From Pegea sp. RAD2-039 (lineage: Eukaryota > Chordata > Thaliacea > Salpida > Salpidae), in the NCBI GenBank assembly GCA_034620365.1, contig JAQGEQ010000260.1:235574-299573 (forward strand): a stretch of 64,000 nt of DNA, given 5' to 3'. Position 1 is the first letter of the stretch, and the number at the start of each line of letters is the position of its first letter. The position numbers and the translations under genes are program-made. This document shows positions 1 through 10,970 of this stretch, piece by piece. The notes under the pieces are model-generated. The model searched no databases. It was not told where the DNA came from and saw nothing but the letters and a program-made list of their open reading frames with translations.

Positions 1-263
1 CCCTTGTATTGAAATCTGTAAATAAAAACTAATGGACGGTTACAAAAATTTGACTCAACTTAACGACTATGAATTTCCAAAGCATAGAGTAAAAAAAATA
101 ACCTGAAAAAATTTTGACCGAAATTAGAAAAATCTCTATTAAGTTAAATAAAATTATCAAAATCAATTTAATTTTGTTTTATTGTCAACATATAAAACTA
201 TTCTTATGATTCTAAATAATTCAAATTTTTTAAATGACAAATAATTTTGAAAAATAATTTTCC

Positions 264-379
264 TCCGGACAAATACTAGATGAAACAACGTTTTTATAAT
301 GAAAATGATAAACATTTTTAGTTATCATTGTAGTACACTATCAACTGAATAATTTTTTGATATCGACTACTCGTCGATA
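264..379 (-). repeat. VDIK/CPEK module copy 1
   Basis: The CPEK box (TCCGGACAAATACTAGAT on the + strand) is at 264-285 and the dyad VDIK box at 361-379. On the minus strand one frame runs from YRRVVDIKK to SSSICPEE across the whole module, broken by two adjacent stops. This is the frame relation seen in copies 4, 20 and 36, so I take the minus strand as the coding sense. Confidence 0.6.
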
Positions 380-1061
380 GATTAATCCGAAAATAAAAAC
401 TAACAAAATTAAGTTTACTTTCAAAGTTAAATCTGCTGGGATGTTTCTATTAATAGAATTACATAGCGTGAATATCATTTAGACATCAAATATTTGTCAA
501 TTTTGTTTTTTCATTTTGTTTATTATTTGATTTATTTATTTTTTTTAAGCTTTATCCTTTCACACTGACAACCATGTTAATATATAAATAAATCACTTTT
601 TTCACTTAAAAATTATGATTAAATTTGAAAAATCATAATGTGTAAAATGTTTCACGCAAGTATATAATTTTTTTTATAAATCGCTATTTAAAATGAAAGA
701 GTGAAAAAAATAATTTTAAGTTTAAAATTTTAAAAATAATAATTTTATAGCTCAATATTGCTAGTTTTTACTAAAACTTTTTATTGACTTTTTTGCTATC
801 CACTAAATTCCATCATAGATTTACTGGAACAATTGGAAATGTTTGCGATATTCTCCAAGAAAAATAAATAAAATGTTTATAACTAGTTATCGTTATAAGT
901 TTTTGTAAATCAAATCAATAAAATTACAAATTTCAAAAACTTTAATATTCACAAATATTTGGAGTTATATTGAAAATTTCCTCAAGTATTCTTACCAAAC
1001 GAAATAATCAAGCAATTTTTAATATGAAAGTTTGCTGTTACTTGTATTTGTTGGATTATTC

Positions 1062-1171
1062 TATCGACAAATGGTCGATATCAAAAATTATGTTTATTTT
1101 AATTATTTCACGCTAAAGATTAAAGATTATTTCTTTATATAAAAAATCTTCTCATCTAGTATTTGTCAGGA
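1062..1171 (+). repeat. VDIK/CPEK module copy 2
   Basis: The dyad box TATCGACAAATGGTCGATA is at 1062-1080 and the CPEK box at 1152-1171, in the CAGGA variant, which reads SSSICQE. SNHYP- and LVGSK-type islands precede it at about 880-925 and 781-815. Confidence 0.55.
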
Positions 1172-2114
1172 TAACGTGAGTTTTTTTGAATGTTACTAAG
1201 AAGATAACAATGCATTGTTTCTATAATAATAAAGAAAAAAAAAACTTTTGCAGCTACAAATTGCATTTATATTTTTTTAACTAGACATACATAGCTAAAC
1301 TCAAACTCTTTTATTCAAAATTCCAAAATACAATTATTAATATCTAAAATAATAACTATACTTTAAAATAAAATCTTAGAAGATAAGCAGTTTATAAGCT
1401 TCATTGTAAAAATCACAAAACAAAGCAACAAAAATGCTTTACAAAAAATCAGTGAAATAGTAAATCCAACTCAATTAATTAGTTAAATTCGTACCAGTGG
1501 TGTATTAAAAGTAGATACTCGCTACTAACAAAGTTTTTATTGAAATTTGCCTAATTGCTAATGGTAGCTAAGTTAGAATAATGAGTTTTGATATATTTCA
1601 GTTTCAAATTTAAATATGTTTGTTTAAGTAAAACGATTAGTTGTTTATATATTAACATGTTTTCTAGTAAAACAATAGGAAGCTTAACATTTTTTGAAAT
1701 AATAAATCGCATAAAATGAAGATAAAAAATGTTTTCAATCTACAGCATCTGGCAAACTATAATAAAGAGTAGTTTGCTAATTTCTGTATTACACAAGTAA
1801 GCATATTAACAATTTTTTTAATTAGTTTAAAAAATAATTTGCTTTAAAGTTTCATTTTTTTTATACGGAATCTACTTGTTAAGTTAATTTTATTATGTTA
1901 AATTTTATGAAGTAGATTTCAATATTTTCTTAAAGCTACTTAATTTAGAAAATAAACAATGAATAATATTGTTTGGATAAATTTGTTTGGAGTCAGAGTA
2001 AAACTTAATTTAACTGATTATTTGTAAATTTTCCAATATTTGTTTCAATATTTTTGTTAAACTTTAAATTGAAAAATGTTTAAAAATATGATTGCAATTT
2101 ACTATTTATTTTTC

Positions 2115-2225
2115 AACCACAAGATGTCACTATACTTGTTGTATTTTCATTTTTTTTAAATTATAAAGGTTCTGTTTAAGATCTGTTCGAGAAATACTGT
2201 TGCTCAGTGACTTTGAGCTTACAAA
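2115..2225 (-). pseudogene. VTEQHY/RHLVTEK exon-like island
   Basis: The two ends of the island are the CACAAGATGTCACTATA block (2115-2140) and the GTTGCTCAGTGACTTTGAG block (about 2195-2215). The coding sense, judged from the best copies at 61571-61750 and 41474-41581, is the minus strand. This copy is broken by stops. Confidence 0.4.
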
Positions 2226-2446
2226 CATTATTTTTCAAGATTTCAATCAGTTTTTTTTCAATCTCATAAGTATACATAGTCGTTTTAGTTTTGAAAAATA
2301 CATTTAAAATGTTAATACTAAAACGTGTTATGCACTGAAAAGTAGGAAATAATTTCTTTAGAAGGCTGATAGTAAAAGAAAGAAAATTTGTATTAAAGTT
2401 TTTAATAAATCAAATTTTTAACGATTTTTTTAGAAACTTACTTTTC

Positions 2447-2555
2447 TCCTGACAAATACTAGATGAAAAGATATCGTTATATTTAGAAATGTTTTCTAGC
2501 TTTCACCAATTGCTAGTTCCAAATAGAAAATTTTGATATCGACCATATGTCGATA
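2447..2555 (-). repeat. VDIK/CPEK module copy 3
   Basis: CPEK box at 2447-2466 (TCCTGA variant) and dyad box at 2537-2555. The minus strand reads IYRHMVDIK and continues with one stop into FHLVFVRRK, so relative to copy 1 the two boxes are one base out of phase. The length change lies between the boxes. Confidence 0.55.
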
Positions 2556-2599
2556 AATGAGTCTGATAATAACAACTAAAAATTAACAGCATTCTTTAA

Positions 2600-3350
2600 A
2601 TTTCTCATATTTGAACTAAAATGAATTTATAATTACTTAAGAAAATATATTTTTTCTTTGTTCGTGAACAACTAGTAATTTTCAACTTAACAAATTTACC
2701 GAAAACAAAAAATGTATAAATTGTAGTTTTTAAAAACTGATTTGTCAAAAAGATCAAATTACATTTCTTCATTTTAACTATTGAAAAGCTGTCGGGTTAA
2801 ATTATAAAACCGAACTTTAATACTTTATTTGAGAATATAAATATTTTAGAGGTAAAAACAAATATTTAATTGTAACTAAAAAATCATCAATTTTCATCTG
2901 TAAAGCTATAAATAAAATTGTTTTTTTTTAAAGAAACTGCTTTGGCATATTATTAAGCTTCTTTGTCATTTTAAGGCTTTGAAATTATTTAAAAGAATGT
3001 TACTAATCCTAAAAAAGTAAAAGTAAAATCTAATTTGTTTGTAAGATGTTCTTAAAGTTTTTAATTAAAAATTACTTTTTGAGTATATATATAATATATA
3101 AACTCTTTTCATCACATTCTTAAGATAGTCTAATATTACTTTTTATAAAAAATATTCTTGATAATTAAATTGCAAGAAATTAAAAGCTAGTAAAAAAACT
3201 TCGAATGAGTTAAATCCACTTTTTTCACTACAAAATTAAGTTTGAAATAAAATTATTTTTACTAAAAATCCATCAAATCTTCTCACTGAATTCATTCATA
3301 TAATTCATACTAAAATAAAAAACATTTATATGAAATACATATACTTCTTT
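2600..3350. other. A+T-rich spacer, nothing recognised
   Basis: This is the middle of the large inverted repeat. I see homopolymer runs and no island matching the other families. Confidence 0.4.
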
Positions 3351-3356
3351 ATGCTC

Positions 3357-3470
3357 AAAGTCACTCAGTAACACTTTTTTACTGACAGATAGGAGGATAC
3401 AACGTTTATTAGTTTATAAAATAAAAATATAAAACTATCATAAATAAATCTTGTGACTGAAAACTAAATA
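3357..3470 (+). pseudogene. VTEQHY/RHLVTEK exon-like island, degenerate
   Basis: AAGTCACTCAGTAACACT at about 3360 and ATCTTGTGACTGAAAA at about 3450 mark the two ends. It precedes the module at 4086-4195, but about 300 bases of unrelated sequence are inserted between them. Confidence 0.35.
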
Positions 3471-3559
3471 GCAAAATGCAATTAAATTTTATAAAAGTTA
3501 TAATTTATATTTTAATGTAATAAACTTTAATAAAATATAAATAATATTTTAAAGAGTGT

Positions 3560-3650
3560 TATCTTGAAGAAGAAGGAAAGATCAACTGCTGATGAAGATT
3601 GCAATGAAAGAAATGTAGATGATGAAAATAAGTTTCAGTTTAAAGTTTAA
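3560..3650 (+). pseudogene. Short charged open segment, unknown
   Basis: Reading from about 3560, one frame is open and charged (KKKERSTADEDCNERN, then V). It has no second copy in the window, and it lies inside what other units have as plain spacer. It could be an exon remnant or chance. Confidence 0.15.
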
Positions 3651-4085
3651 TTTACTAAATTTTAATAAAAGTGAGACAAAATGCAAATAGTTTGTTTAAG
3701 TCAGGTTTACACCGAATCTTAATGAATTGACAAGAAAAATTAAATAAAAATTTGAAAAAAGATAATTATAGAAAAGTTATCAATGAGATAAAAAAATTAT
3801 ATACTTGCATGAAACATTTTACACATAATGAAATTTCAAATTTATTAATAATTTTTAATTGAAAAAAGTGATTTGTTTATATATTAACATAGTTGTCAGT
3901 ATGAAAAGATAAAGCTTAAATAATAAATAAATAAATCAAATAATAAACAAATGAAACAAGAAAATTGACAAATATTTGATGTCAAAATGATATTCACGCC
4001 ATGTAATTCTATTAATTGAAACATCGAAGCAGATTTAAATTTGAAAGTAAACTTAATTTTGTTAGTTTTTATTTTCGGATTAATC

Positions 4086-4195
4086 TATCGACAAGTAGTC
4101 GATATCAAAAATTCACATGGGTTACTTAGGTTCACAATGATAACTAAGAATATTTCTTAATATAAAAAGGTTGTTTCATCTAGTATTTGTCCGGA
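4086..4195 (+). repeat. VDIK/CPEK module copy 4
   Basis: Dyad box at 4086-4104 (loop variant CAAGTAG) and CPEK box at 4176-4195. The plus strand reads FGLIYRQVVDIKN, then about 20 codons with one stop, then SSSICPEKN in the same frame. Confidence 0.6.
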
Positions 4196-4717
4196 GAAAA
4201 ATTATGTTTGAAAATTATTAGTCATTTAAAAAAATTAAATTATTTAGAATCATAAGAATAGTTTTATATGTTGACAATAAAAACAAAATAAGTTACTTTT
4301 GCTAATTTTATTTAACTTATTTGAGATTTTTCTAATAAGGGTCGTATTTTTTCAGGATATTTTTAAAATTTATGCTTTGGAAATTCATAGTCGCTAAGTT
4401 GAATCAAATATTTGTAACCGTCCATTAGTTTTTATTGACAGATTTCAATACAAGGGTTATTGAGAAAAGTGTTTGAATGTTTTGTAAGGTCTGAGTCATT
4501 GAGAAAAATTATTTGTCTGACAGATAAGAGGAAGAAAGTATGTTAAAAAGTTTAAATTTACTTTTAAATTCAAAGCTAAATAAATAATTTGCTTTTAAAA
4601 TTGTATTTTTTTATTGATACGAAAAGTTACTAATTAGAATTGTTCTGTTTTCAATTTAAACTTAATTATTCATAATTTAAACAAAGTTTAAAAGTAAGTC
4701 TTAAAATTCAAGTTATG

Positions 4718-4796
4718 AAATATCACTTACAAAAACATAGCCTGAGGCAATACAAGAATTTCAAAATTATTTAACTTCAGCGACGTCTAGCGTCAA
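4718..4796 (+). pseudogene. KYHL..QRRLAS exon-like island
   Basis: The frame reads KYHLQKHSLRQYKN, then a stop in place of the tyrosine codon found in most copies, then LQRRLAS. Nine copies occur in the window, differing mainly by Q/R, S/N, Y/C and synonymous changes. Function unknown; the composition suggests a basic helix. Confidence 0.45.
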
Positions 4797-5490
4797 CTTT
4801 TTCTACTATAGAAACATAAAACTGAAAAATATTTAGTTAGATTTTTATGATTTTTACAAAAACATGTTTACTTACACTAAACAATCAATTGTGCTTTAAT
4901 TAATTATATTTTATGTGGTTCTCAATAATCTTTGTTTAATTAGCTCTAATTACACAAGATGTTTGGGTTATTATTTTAACTCTTTTTAACTTCGTCTGAT
5001 TATCTGAAGATTTTTTTCTAATTGTCAAACTCAACAATTTTGGTCATTTAATTATTTTTAAACATAAGTAAAAACGTCAAAAAATTTTTGAAGAAATAAA
5101 ATGAATGTATGATTCCATAAATATTTAGTAATATCAAAATAATTTGCTAATTAACAAAACCTTTATATTTCATGAATAAAATTTTATAGAAAAATCAGAG
5201 CATTTAAGACCTTAAGATAAATTTTTTCAGTTATCTACGCTATATTATACGGATATAATCTATTTGATCAATAATTGAACTTTTCTACAAGTTAAACAAT
5301 CTTTTTTATTTTAGAAATAGGTAAAAACAACAAACATTTTTGTTGTCTTTTCACGAAATCGATGGGCGAATCGTAATATTTCAATATTTTGTTAAATTTC
5401 AAACATGTAATTGACTCTTATTGTCGAATGGAACTTTAAACAAATACCTCGTGAAAGTTGTTCATTTACATTTCTCGAATGTTTTCAGTG

Positions 5491-5610
5491 TTTTTAGGTT
5501 CACTTTTTATTTCTAATCTAATAGAGATTATTCAACAAAAATTAGTTTATGATGGTGACGTAATTACTGATGAACAATTTGATGATGCTAGTTTTTATGA
5601 AAGAATGTGA
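5491..5610 (+). pseudogene. FLGSLF..QQKLVYD decayed exon, copy 1
   Basis: A 39-codon open segment follows GTTTTCAGTG, a good splice-acceptor-like context, and ends in a TGA where the second copy (52032) has TGG. Residues include NLIEIIQQKLVYDGDVITDE. The frame can be followed upstream to about 5300 with several stops. Unknown family. Confidence 0.4.
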
Positions 5611-5650
5611 TTACTAATGAAAGTATTTTTGTCATTAAACGTGAATATAT

Positions 5651-5896
5651 ATGATTAGTATCAATAGTAATTTGGTTGAGTTATCATCTGTTGTCTTAAA
5701 GAATAATTGTTTAAACTATTTAAATAATAATTATCTAATTATAAAAATATGCATCAGTTATGTAAGAATGTTAACCAAATATAAAAAATTACATTACAAA
5801 CTTGAAGGTTTTATTTTCAATCTTGCCTTGTTTACAATAGCTGAGATTTGTTTCATCAAATTACTACAGCAAATAAAAAGCACAAATTTCCATTAG
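5651..5896 (+). pseudogene. Continuation of the same decayed gene, copy 1
   Basis: An open frame of 81 codons begins near the previous stop. Its second half (from about 5770) is hydrophobic and is kept in frame at 52300-52440, apart from changes near the end, while its first half has stops in that copy. The two copies thus carry different lesions. It could be a real exon, a relic, or partly chance. Confidence 0.3.
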
Positions 5897-5905
5897 GGAG
5901 TTGTT

Positions 5906-6063
5906 TTAGAGTATTTTTTGTTTAGTAAATTGCAGCAAGGTCAAAGTCATATCGACTAACTCGTTCCACATGACTGCATCCGACTTACGTGATACAAGAA
6001 AGTTAACTAAACGGGAAATCCCCTCTTCAATTGAGATAGTTAGTTTGTGAATTAAATGACTAA
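5906..6063 (-). pseudogene. SIEEG..FTKQKIL exon-like segment, copy 1
   Basis: On the minus strand a frame opens after TTTTATTAG and reads SIEEGISRLVNFLVSRKSD, then a methionine- and leucine-rich end and TAA. The copy at 52448-52603 keeps the frame with seven substitutions in this core, of which two are synonymous. Convergent with the plus-strand relic at 5491-5896. Unknown protein; an AATAAA lies downstream near 5815. Confidence 0.4.
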
Positions 6064-6198
6064 TAAAATTATAAATATAAAAAAATATAATTTTGAAGTA
6101 GCTACCAGACAAAATTATACAAACATGATTCGATTAATAAACTTTATTTTTGTACAAACCAAAACTTATATCTAATATTTTTCTCATTTTTTGTTTGT

Positions 6199-6295
6199 TT
6201 TTATCAAATCGAATCAAACTTCATATCAGACTGAAAAAGTTCCGGTTCACTGATTTTGCTTTTCAGACTTGTTTTTATTTTAAGTATAGCGTCGA
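6199..6295 (-). pseudogene. ISEPELFQ..MKFD island
   Basis: The minus strand reads DAILKIKTSLKSK, ISEPELFQSDMKFDSI and a stop. Four copies exist (also 8091-8191, 52754-52845 and 58493-58582) with mostly conservative differences. Unknown function. Confidence 0.45.
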
Positions 6296-6936
6296 TATAC
6301 TATTTGCTATAATTTGAATGAAGCTGATTTCAAATTTCTATTTGAACCTTATAAATTTTCTTCCGACATATTTTTCTTTTCACAAAATTTCACATTAGCA
6401 AATAAAGCAACTCAAATTATTATTTTTCAGTTGAAAACAGTAAATTAACAAAATAAAAAGCTTTTAAATTTGTTTGATATTTGCAAGTTTCACGATAGAA
6501 TATTTTTAAATTACAGTTTAAATTTGAAATAATTTTGTAAAGATAGTTTCTTCTTCGTTTGTTGTGTAAATTTTCTAGTATGAAGCATTTTCGATTTATT
6601 TAATTGAATGAAGTTAAAATAACAAAGAATGGAAATAACCAAATAACTCAATTCAAATAAAATTATTACTAATAACTAATTATTAGAAGAAGAAATTAAA
6701 ATTAAACTTTCTTTAATGGCACTAATCAAAAATTGGAGAAAGTTAAATTTTAAACTGGTTAATTACTACAACCAAATTACAACTTTCTAATTACATCACC
6801 AACAAGTTATCTGTACAATTGTTATTGAAAGTTGAGAAAAAAATTAATTTACTATCGTTAGTTTATAGTAGCTTTAATTTTTAATCATTTTACTACCAAA
6901 TAATTTAATTGATATTACTAATAAACATTTATTTAG

Positions 6937-7026
6937 CTAATAAATTATTAAAGAAAATTGTTTAGCTAGTAACCATCGAACGTTTTTGTAAATCAAATCA
7001 CAATCCCATTGAATACAACAATAAAC
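6937..7026. pseudogene. SNHYP-type island
   Basis: The plus strand reads CKSNHNPIEYNNKP. Against the SNHYPVDYNDK form elsewhere, differences fall mostly on third positions or swap D/E, V/I and N/S. The minus strand is also open for 27 codons here, so strand is not settled locally; the plus strand agrees with the neighbouring VDIK box. Confidence 0.4.
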
Positions 7027-7189
7027 CATAATTTCTTCAAGATTTAAAAACTATAATATCGACAAATATTTGATGCCAAATTAAAATTCATACCAATTAT
7101 TATTATTAAACGAAATAATCAAGCAATTTTTAATTTAAAAGTTTGCCGTTACTTGTTAGTTCTATCTTTCGAATTATTCTATCGACAAA

Positions 7190-7297
7190 TGGTCGATATC
7201 AAAAATTAGTTACATCTTTATAAATGATAAAAACCATAATGTAAGTCAACGAACATTTCTTTATATAAAAAATCTTCTCATCTAGTATTTGTCAGGA
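7190..7297 (+). repeat. VDIK/CPEK module copy 5
   Basis: Dyad box at 7190-7208 and CPEK box at 7278-7297 (CAGGA variant). The plus strand reads FELFYRQMVDIKN followed by a stop. Confidence 0.6.
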
Positions 7298-7547
7298 AAA
7301 AGTGATTCTTAAAATTTTTTATCTATCTTTAAAAGTTTGATTTATGTAAAACTGTGAGACGATTTTTATTTTTTTTTTGCTATCAATCTTATAGAAAAAT
7401 ATTTCCTACTCTTAGTGATGAAATATTTTAGTTTTAAACTGTTTATTGATTTTTGAAAACTAAGACTTTTACAAATACTACTGATATAAAGCTAATTGTA
7501 TGAGTATGAATAAACCTTGTATGAATATTAATAAACAATGTTTTGTA

Positions 7548-7665
7548 AGCTCAAAGTCACTGAGTAACACTATTTCTCTCACAGATAGGAGGATACAACG
7601 TTTGTAAGTTTAAAAAAATAAACATAAAACTGTTATAGTGACATCTTGTGACCGAAAAATAAATA
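7548..7665 (+). pseudogene. VTEQHY/RHLVTEK exon-like island
   Basis: GTCACTGAGTAACACTA and CATCTTGTGACCGAAAAA mark the ends. The glutamine codon of the QHY motif is TAA here and CAA or CAG in other copies. Confidence 0.4.
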
Positions 7666-8090
7666 GTAAAATGCAATTAAATTTTACAAAAGTTTCAGTG
7701 TAAAGTTTAATTTACTAAACTTTAATAAAAGTGAGAAAAAATCCAAATAGTTTTTTTAAGTCAGGTTTACACTGATTCTTAATGATTTGACAAGGTATAA
7801 TTTGTTTGAACCTATTTTTTTTGTATAATTTATGTAAAGTTTTTTTTAAATCATTTAAGTGTTATAAACACATTTGATTAAAATTCGTTTCTAAGACTAA
7901 TGAAGATATAAGTTTAATTAAACGCACCGTAAACATTATTTCACATCGTTTTAAAATTATTACCAAAATGATAACAATATATTGTTTCTACAATAATAAA
8001 GAAATAAAAATATTTTACAACTACACATTGCATTTTTTTTTGTTCTTTTATAATTTTATATTAGAGATGCATAGCTACACCGATAGTATA

Positions 8091-8191
8091 TCGACGCTAT
8101 ACTTAAAATAAAAATAAATCTGAAAAACAAAATCAGTGAACCGGAACTTTTTCAGTATGTTATGAAGTTTGATTTGATAAATAAAATATGA
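8091..8191 (+). pseudogene. ISEPELFQ..MKFD island
   Basis: The plus strand reads DAILKIKINLKNKISEPELF, then QYVMKFDLINKI and TGA. It is open throughout and somewhat longer than its relatives at the C-terminal side. Confidence 0.4.
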
Positions 8192-8571
8192 GATGAAAAT
8201 AAAACATTTGGCTTAGAAACTACTGTATCAAGAAGCTTCTGAAATATCTAAAATTGTAATCTCATCAAAACTAGTAAATCAAACTTTTATTAAAATAACA
8301 GAATTAACAACTTTAAGTTTCACCTCTGTATGTAATAGAGATTAATTTTAGATATATTTAAGAGGATACAATTGTAATGAGTTTAAAGATAAAAATATTT
8401 TAAAGACATTTTAGTGTTTCAACTTTAAGTAAAAAGAACAATAAAAACAATTTTCTTTCAAAAAGAACAAATTTTTAGAAATTTTTTAGATTTTGATGTT
8501 TAAAAAAAACGAATGATAAAAAAAATCAAATTAAGATAAAAGTAATTTTCTGGTTCAAATTTTAAATATTT

Positions 8572-8631
8572 TTAGCAAACATTATTATTTACTATTTTAT
8601 TTTCATGCAGATTAAGTATCAGTAATGTTGT
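8572..8631 (-). pseudogene. LHENK..NNVC island
   Basis: The minus strand reads TTLLILNLHENKIVNNNVC then TAA. Leucine codons in the five copies vary among CTT, CTG and TTG, which are silent changes. The copy at 14666-14782 has CAA where this has TAA and stays open for 20 more codons. Confidence 0.45.
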
Positions 8632-9211
8632 TTTACAAAAAATCTTTTTCAATGTTTTTCAAGAATGATAATATTATGAGAAAGTAGAAATAAACAAAAT
8701 AAATAAAATTATTAAGAAATGAAAACAGTAGCTGTTATTAGCAAAATTAAACTTAAAATTATAAATTTATTTAAATTTCATAAAAACAAAGAATATTTTG
8801 AAAAATTATCCAAATTTTTTCATGTTTTGTTTTTTCTTTTAATAGTTTTCCGACAATAAATTTACTTTAGAATATTTCACATTCAAATTTCTAGCTTTAA
8901 ATAAATCTCAGTTTTCAATACAGTTCACTTTTAAGGAAATTTTAGAATAAAAATATTTTAATTTTTAACAAATACTTTTTATTAGCAGATAAAATTGTTC
9001 TACTTTTGTTGAATTAAAAGTAAACAAAAAATAAGAAAAAGTAATTTATGAGCTTTATTTGAGTTATCTATCATATTGAATACTATTAAATCTGTTTTCT
9101 AAGAGATTATTTTAAAAAATAATTTTGGTTTATTCTGGTTTTAAGGAATAATTGTATTTTTTTAATGGATAAATTTATAAGAACTCATCATTAAAATCAT
9201 CAGCATTAAAA

Positions 9212-9277
9212 TCAACATCTTACCAATATCTGAATTTGATGATCATCTTCTTTTTTTATAAACTCTTCTTTCAAACT
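9212..9277 (-). pseudogene. SLKE..RC terminal exon-like island
   Basis: The minus strand reads SLKEEFIKKEDDHQIQILVR, then C and TGA, just after GTTTTTAG, an acceptor-like context. Five copies differ by E/D, K/E, I/L/M and V/A changes only, apart from stops in the copy at 28840. An acidic tail of an unknown protein is the simplest reading. Confidence 0.5.
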
Positions 9278-9302
9278 AAAAACCAAACAAATCAATCACT
9301 GA

Positions 9303-9326
9303 TGACGTCACATGCTGATGACGTCA
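9303..9326. promoter_or_regulatory. Paired TGACGTCA octamers
   Basis: TGACGTCA occurs at 9303-9310 and 9319-9326, 16 bases apart start to start. The octamer is the known CRE/ATF palindrome. The pair is kept at 12111/12127, 28933/28949 and 60744/60760; at 34133/34149 the second member has lost one base. Binding is not shown. Confidence 0.35.
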
Positions 9327-9329
9327 TCT

Positions 9330-9420
9330 TTAATCGACACAAGATGTTATTTTGAACTCGTCAACTTCTGGCTTATTCATCTTTGTCAAAGATCGTGTTC
9401 CACGTCGCTTTGAGATCTTG
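9330..9420 (-). pseudogene. KPEVDEF exon-like island
   Basis: The minus strand reads GTRSLTKMNKPEVDEFKITS, then CVD and TAA. In all five copies LTK/R-M-x-KPEVDEF is invariant at the protein level. A frame change relative to SLKE..RC suggests an intron or spacer between the two islands. Confidence 0.45.
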
Positions 9421-9429
9421 TGGAAAAAT

Positions 9430-10170
9430 ATTAAATCTGTTTTAGAAGAGATTATGTAAAAACTATATTGTTTTTAAGAAATCATAAAATAAGAAAGATC
9501 CTTTAATAATTAAACTTCAAATTGATTTATTTTTTACTTACTGCTACTTTTTGCATTTTACTTTTAAAGTTTCAAAAAAAATAAAAATACTTTTTGGTCA
9601 AAAATACCTTAGCTAATCTTAATGTAATAATTTTGAAGATTTAAAAATAACTTTTTGTTCTATTTTTCAATTTTACTATTTACTTTTCAATCACCATCAA
9701 AATGTTTCTTTAGTTTCTTTTATGAATTGTTTTATTTTTATCTTTTAAAATATTTTAATTGAAGTGTATTTACATCTGTTAAAATAGAAATTCTGCTGGG
9801 TGACTTTGAACTTACAAAACAATCTTTTTAAATATTCATAAATATTTAAATTCTTTTCCATAAAATGTTTTCATTTTAATCTTAAAATAAAAATATTTTT
9901 AGAAATCGTAAGTCTAAGACTTACCATCTAGTAAAAAGTTTTAGATTATTATCAAACAACAAAGTCGTCCTCAAAATTTAAATAATTAAATCTGCAAAGT
10001 TAATAATATTTTTGAAAAAAGTATTATTCACCAAACAAATAATCATTAATTTTTATCTGTAAAACTAGGTATAAATAATATTGTTTGTTTAATGGAAACT
10101 GCTTAATGTATATTAAATTTATTTTGAAGATCTTTTCTAAGATTTTGATGAAAAATTACTTTTTGAATGG
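9430..10170. other. A+T-rich spacer with one weak VTEQHY remnant
   Basis: A stretch near 9780-9815 (GGTGACTTTGAACTTACAAAAC) resembles one end of the VTEQHY island on the minus strand. Nothing else is recognised. Confidence 0.3.
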
Positions 10171-10315
10171 ATTCTGCAAAAACTCCTTTCATCGTTAGAA
10201 AATCTAATTATACTTCTTGTAAAAAATATTGTTGATAATTAAATTGTAAACAATACAAACCTATTAAGACAGCAGGAATGATTTAACTCCAAAACTTCAA
10301 ATTTAAAAATACATC

Positions 10316-10428
10316 ACCGACAACTTGTCGATTTCAAAATGTTTATTAAAGAAGATCATTGTCAAGATACAAATTTCAATAATACATCTTCATTTTAACA
10401 ACTTTTATTGATCTAGAGTTTGTCCGGA
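10316..10428 (+). repeat. VDIK/CPEK module copy 6, RRM-linked subfamily
   Basis: The dyad box is ACCGACAACTTGTCGATTT (10316-10334) and the second box ends CTAGAGTTTGTCCGGA (10409-10428). The plus strand reads HRQLVDFKMFIKEDHC and stays open for about 12 more codons. Compared with YRQMVDIK elsewhere, the changes are Y/H, M/L and I/F. Confidence 0.55.
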
Positions 10429-10689
10429 CGAAAATCAATTCAGAATTTTATTTTTGAATTATAAGTTTTCTTTTTATTTTAAACTGTGATAAGAGCTTTC
10501 CTTTGACAACAATTCTAATTAATTTTAGTTTTTTTACTTATTTCTTTTTAGATTTTGAATTTTCAAATAATTCTCATGATTAATATTAGGAGAAACGCTT
10601 TTAATTTAAAATAATTAAAAAGATTTTCAGTGAAATACTTTCTAACTATTTAAGAAAAAATGTTTTTAATTCAATCATATCAACTTTTT

Positions 10690-10848
10690 TCAAACAAACG
10701 TAATTACTTGTTCAACAGATTCAGGTTCAGTGAATAACATTATACCAAAACCTGAAGTAGGTTTTCCTCTTGGATTTTGTCTTATCATGCAGTCGTTAAT
10801 ATCGCCAAATTTCTTGAAGTAATCTCTTAGTTTATCTGTAAGCTTATC
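10690..10848 (-). pseudogene. RRM-domain exon fragment, copy 1
   Basis: A 52-codon open frame reads LRDYFKKFGDINDCMIRQNP and then SGFGIMLFTEPESVEQVI. This matches the second half of an RNA recognition motif: the helix LRDYF..FG, and an RNP1-like SGFGIMLF in place of the usual RGFGFVxF. The closest known classes are Musashi, DAZAP1 and hnRNP A/B or D. The RNP2 half is not found, and a stop lies directly upstream, so it is an exon or a relic. Five copies exist; three more are open. Confidence 0.65.
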
Positions 10849-10970
10849 TCAAATAACATTATTAACTTGATGTGAAAAAGATCTTTTGAGTTTATCACAA
10901 AGAAACAAACTTATAGATTTAAAATATAGTGGAGAAATGTTTGAAACTTTAATTTTTAGCTTTTAATAGT

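Larger units (their letters stand above)
1..1895 (-). repeat. Segment matched in reverse complement at 49115-51016
   Basis: The modules at 264-379 and 1062-1171 reappear inverted at 50649-50758 and 49850-49959 with the same spacing, and the text between them matches to about 1895. Homology is lost beyond that point. Together with the direct repeat of 3780-7760 it shows that the 49-54 kb block was built from the material seen at 1-7760. Confidence 0.75.
1..4456. repeat. Large inverted repeat, arms 1-700 and 3780-4456
   Basis: The first 90 bases reappear in reverse complement at 4360-4456, and the match continues inward through the VDIK/CPEK module at 264-379 (partner 4086-4195) and an A+T-rich stretch to about 700 (partner about 3780). 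The arms are visibly diverged, so this is an old inverted duplication. The spacer holds one VTEQHY island on each strand and further modules. No terminal motif or target-site duplication typical of a transposon was seen. Confidence 0.75.
3780..7760 (+). repeat. 3.9-kb segment, direct copy at 50340-54250
   Basis: Landmarks agree with a near-constant offset of about 46550-46560: inverted-repeat end 4456/51016, module 7190/53739, minus-strand exon 5906/52448. Differences are scattered substitutions and small indels. The pair is useful for telling coding from non-coding change. Confidence 0.8.
8560..9430 (-). repeat. 0.9-kb segment, also at 11370-12240 and inverted at 60640-61440
   Basis: It carries, in minus-strand order, KPEVDEF, a pair of TGACGTCA octamers, SLKE..RC, KVNLLSENY and LHENK islands. 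The direct copy is about 2810 bases away; the third copy is in opposite orientation 50 kb away. Confidence 0.75.

Noticed and set aside
6017..6027. GGGAAATCCCC as an NF-kappaB site (also near 52555)
   Set aside because: It lies inside the SIEEG..FTK coding-like segment and is shared only because that segment is duplicated.
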